Assembly (NCBI GenBank): GCA_020025175.1
Contig: JAHHSM010000099.1
Span: 1-5,922, forward strand
DNA length: 5,922 nucleotides
Direction: 5' to 3'
From: Oscillospiraceae bacterium
Lineage (GTDB): Bacteria; Bacillota; Clostridia; Oscillospirales; Oscillospiraceae
Part shown: positions 5,494-5,922 of the stretch, one piece after another
Layout of the letters: every line of letters begins with the position of its first letter
How positions within the stretch are numbered: the first letter of the stretch is position 1
The notes under the pieces: generated by a model
Told to the model about the DNA's origin: nothing
The model's database searches: none
What the model saw: the letters and a program-made list of their open reading frames with translations, nothing else
Translations under genes and position numbers: made by a program

Positions 5494-5922
5494 TTGAAAG
5501 AAATCAAAATTGGGAAAAATGATGCAGGTCAGAGATTGGATCGCTTTATTGCAAAAAGCGTCCCCCTGCTGCCGCCTTCCCTTTTGCAAAAGTACATTCG
5601 ATTAAAGCGCATCAAAGTCAACAGCAAAGGCAGCAAACGCGACGTGCGGTTAAAGGAAGGCGATTTGCTTCAGCTATATATCAATGATGAATTTTTTGAT
5701 CAGCCAAACGAATATAATGCGTTTCTGATGATCGCAAACCCAAATGTAGACATCGTTTATGAAGATGAAAATATTATACTCGTAAATAAACGCCCCGGTC
5801 AAGTTGTCCATACAGATGAAAGCGAAAGCGTAAATACACTGATCAATCACATTCAAGCATATCTCTATCAAAAGCGAGAATGGAATCCGCGTTGGGAAAA
5901 TGCATTTGCTCCAGCCTTATGC
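5494..5922 (+). CDS. RluA/RluD family 23S rRNA pseudouridine synthase, N-terminal part (cut by window end)
   Basis: The frame stays open to the window edge, giving 143 residues of an expected 280-330. Members convert specific uridines of 23S rRNA to pseudouridine. Residues 12-62 are an S4-type RNA-binding domain (QRLDRFI at 13-19, then RLKRIKVN at 36-43). The start of the catalytic domain follows, with VDIVYEDENIILVNKRPGQ at 85-103. The window stops at FAPALC, directly before the (N/H)RLDRxT motif with the catalytic aspartate, so that residue cannot be seen. The TTG start has GGAG ten bases upstream (5480-5483). An in-frame ATG at 5473 would add seven residues but has no SD and lies only about 12 bases from the predicted transcript start. 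Which paralog (RluC, RluD or other) cannot be decided. It is transcribed divergently from yceD. Confidence 0.9.
   Translation, partial: MKEIKIGKNDAGQRLDRFIAKSVPLLPPSLLQKYIRLKRIKVNSKGSKRDVRLKEGDLLQLYINDEFFDQPNEYNAFLMIANPNVDIVYEDENIILVNKRPGQVVHTDESESVNTLINHIQAYLYQKREWNPRWENAFAPALC

Noticed and set aside
5674..5871. Minus-strand open frame opposite the pseudouridine synthase
   Set aside because: It is a shadow of a gene with clear S4 and RluA-type motifs, and its hydrophobic aromatic-rich composition is typical of antisense frames.

Overview
The window reads as a conserved housekeeping segment of a Bacillota chromosome, most likely class Clostridia and plausibly the Oscillospiraceae/Ruminococcaceae side. 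The reasons are the gene order (DUF512 protein, der, plsY, gpsA; yceD next to rpmF), strong AAGGAGG-type ribosome binding sites, sigma-A promoters, a zinc-type L32, and moderate base composition (mid-40s %GC by eye). No mobile element, CRISPR array, tRNA or rRNA was recognised.

Layout. Bases 1-75 are the 3' flank of gpsA, with a weak hairpin. Reading leftward on the minus strand from about 4480, a sigma-A promoter drives a tightly packed four-gene operon: a PDZ/radical-SAM-like DUF512 protein, der (50S assembly GTPase), plsY (acyl-phosphate:glycerol-3-phosphate acyltransferase) and gpsA (glycerol-3-phosphate dehydrogenase). The junctions are 18 bp, 2 bp and a 4-bp ATGA overlap. Upstream of it a strong intrinsic terminator (4481-4517) closes a second minus-strand unit, yceD-rpmF. 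That unit starts from a perfect-consensus promoter (TTGACA, 17 bp, TATAAT) at 5325-5353. From 5298 to 5493 lies an AT-rich divergent intergenic region. To its right an RluA/RluD-type 23S rRNA pseudouridine synthase is read on the plus strand and is cut by the window edge just before its catalytic motif.

The genes fall into two themes. Four concern the large ribosomal subunit: L32, YceD (linked to 23S rRNA accumulation), Der, and the pseudouridine synthase. Two are consecutive in phospholipid synthesis: GpsA makes glycerol-3-phosphate and PlsY acylates it to lysophosphatidic acid. The DUF512 protein has no established function and is the least understood gene here.

No clearly new system was found. 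Points worth a second look are the DUF512 protein at the operon head, its start site and leader hairpin, a dyad over the yceD -35 box, and an exact 15-base repeat between gpsA and its 3' flank.
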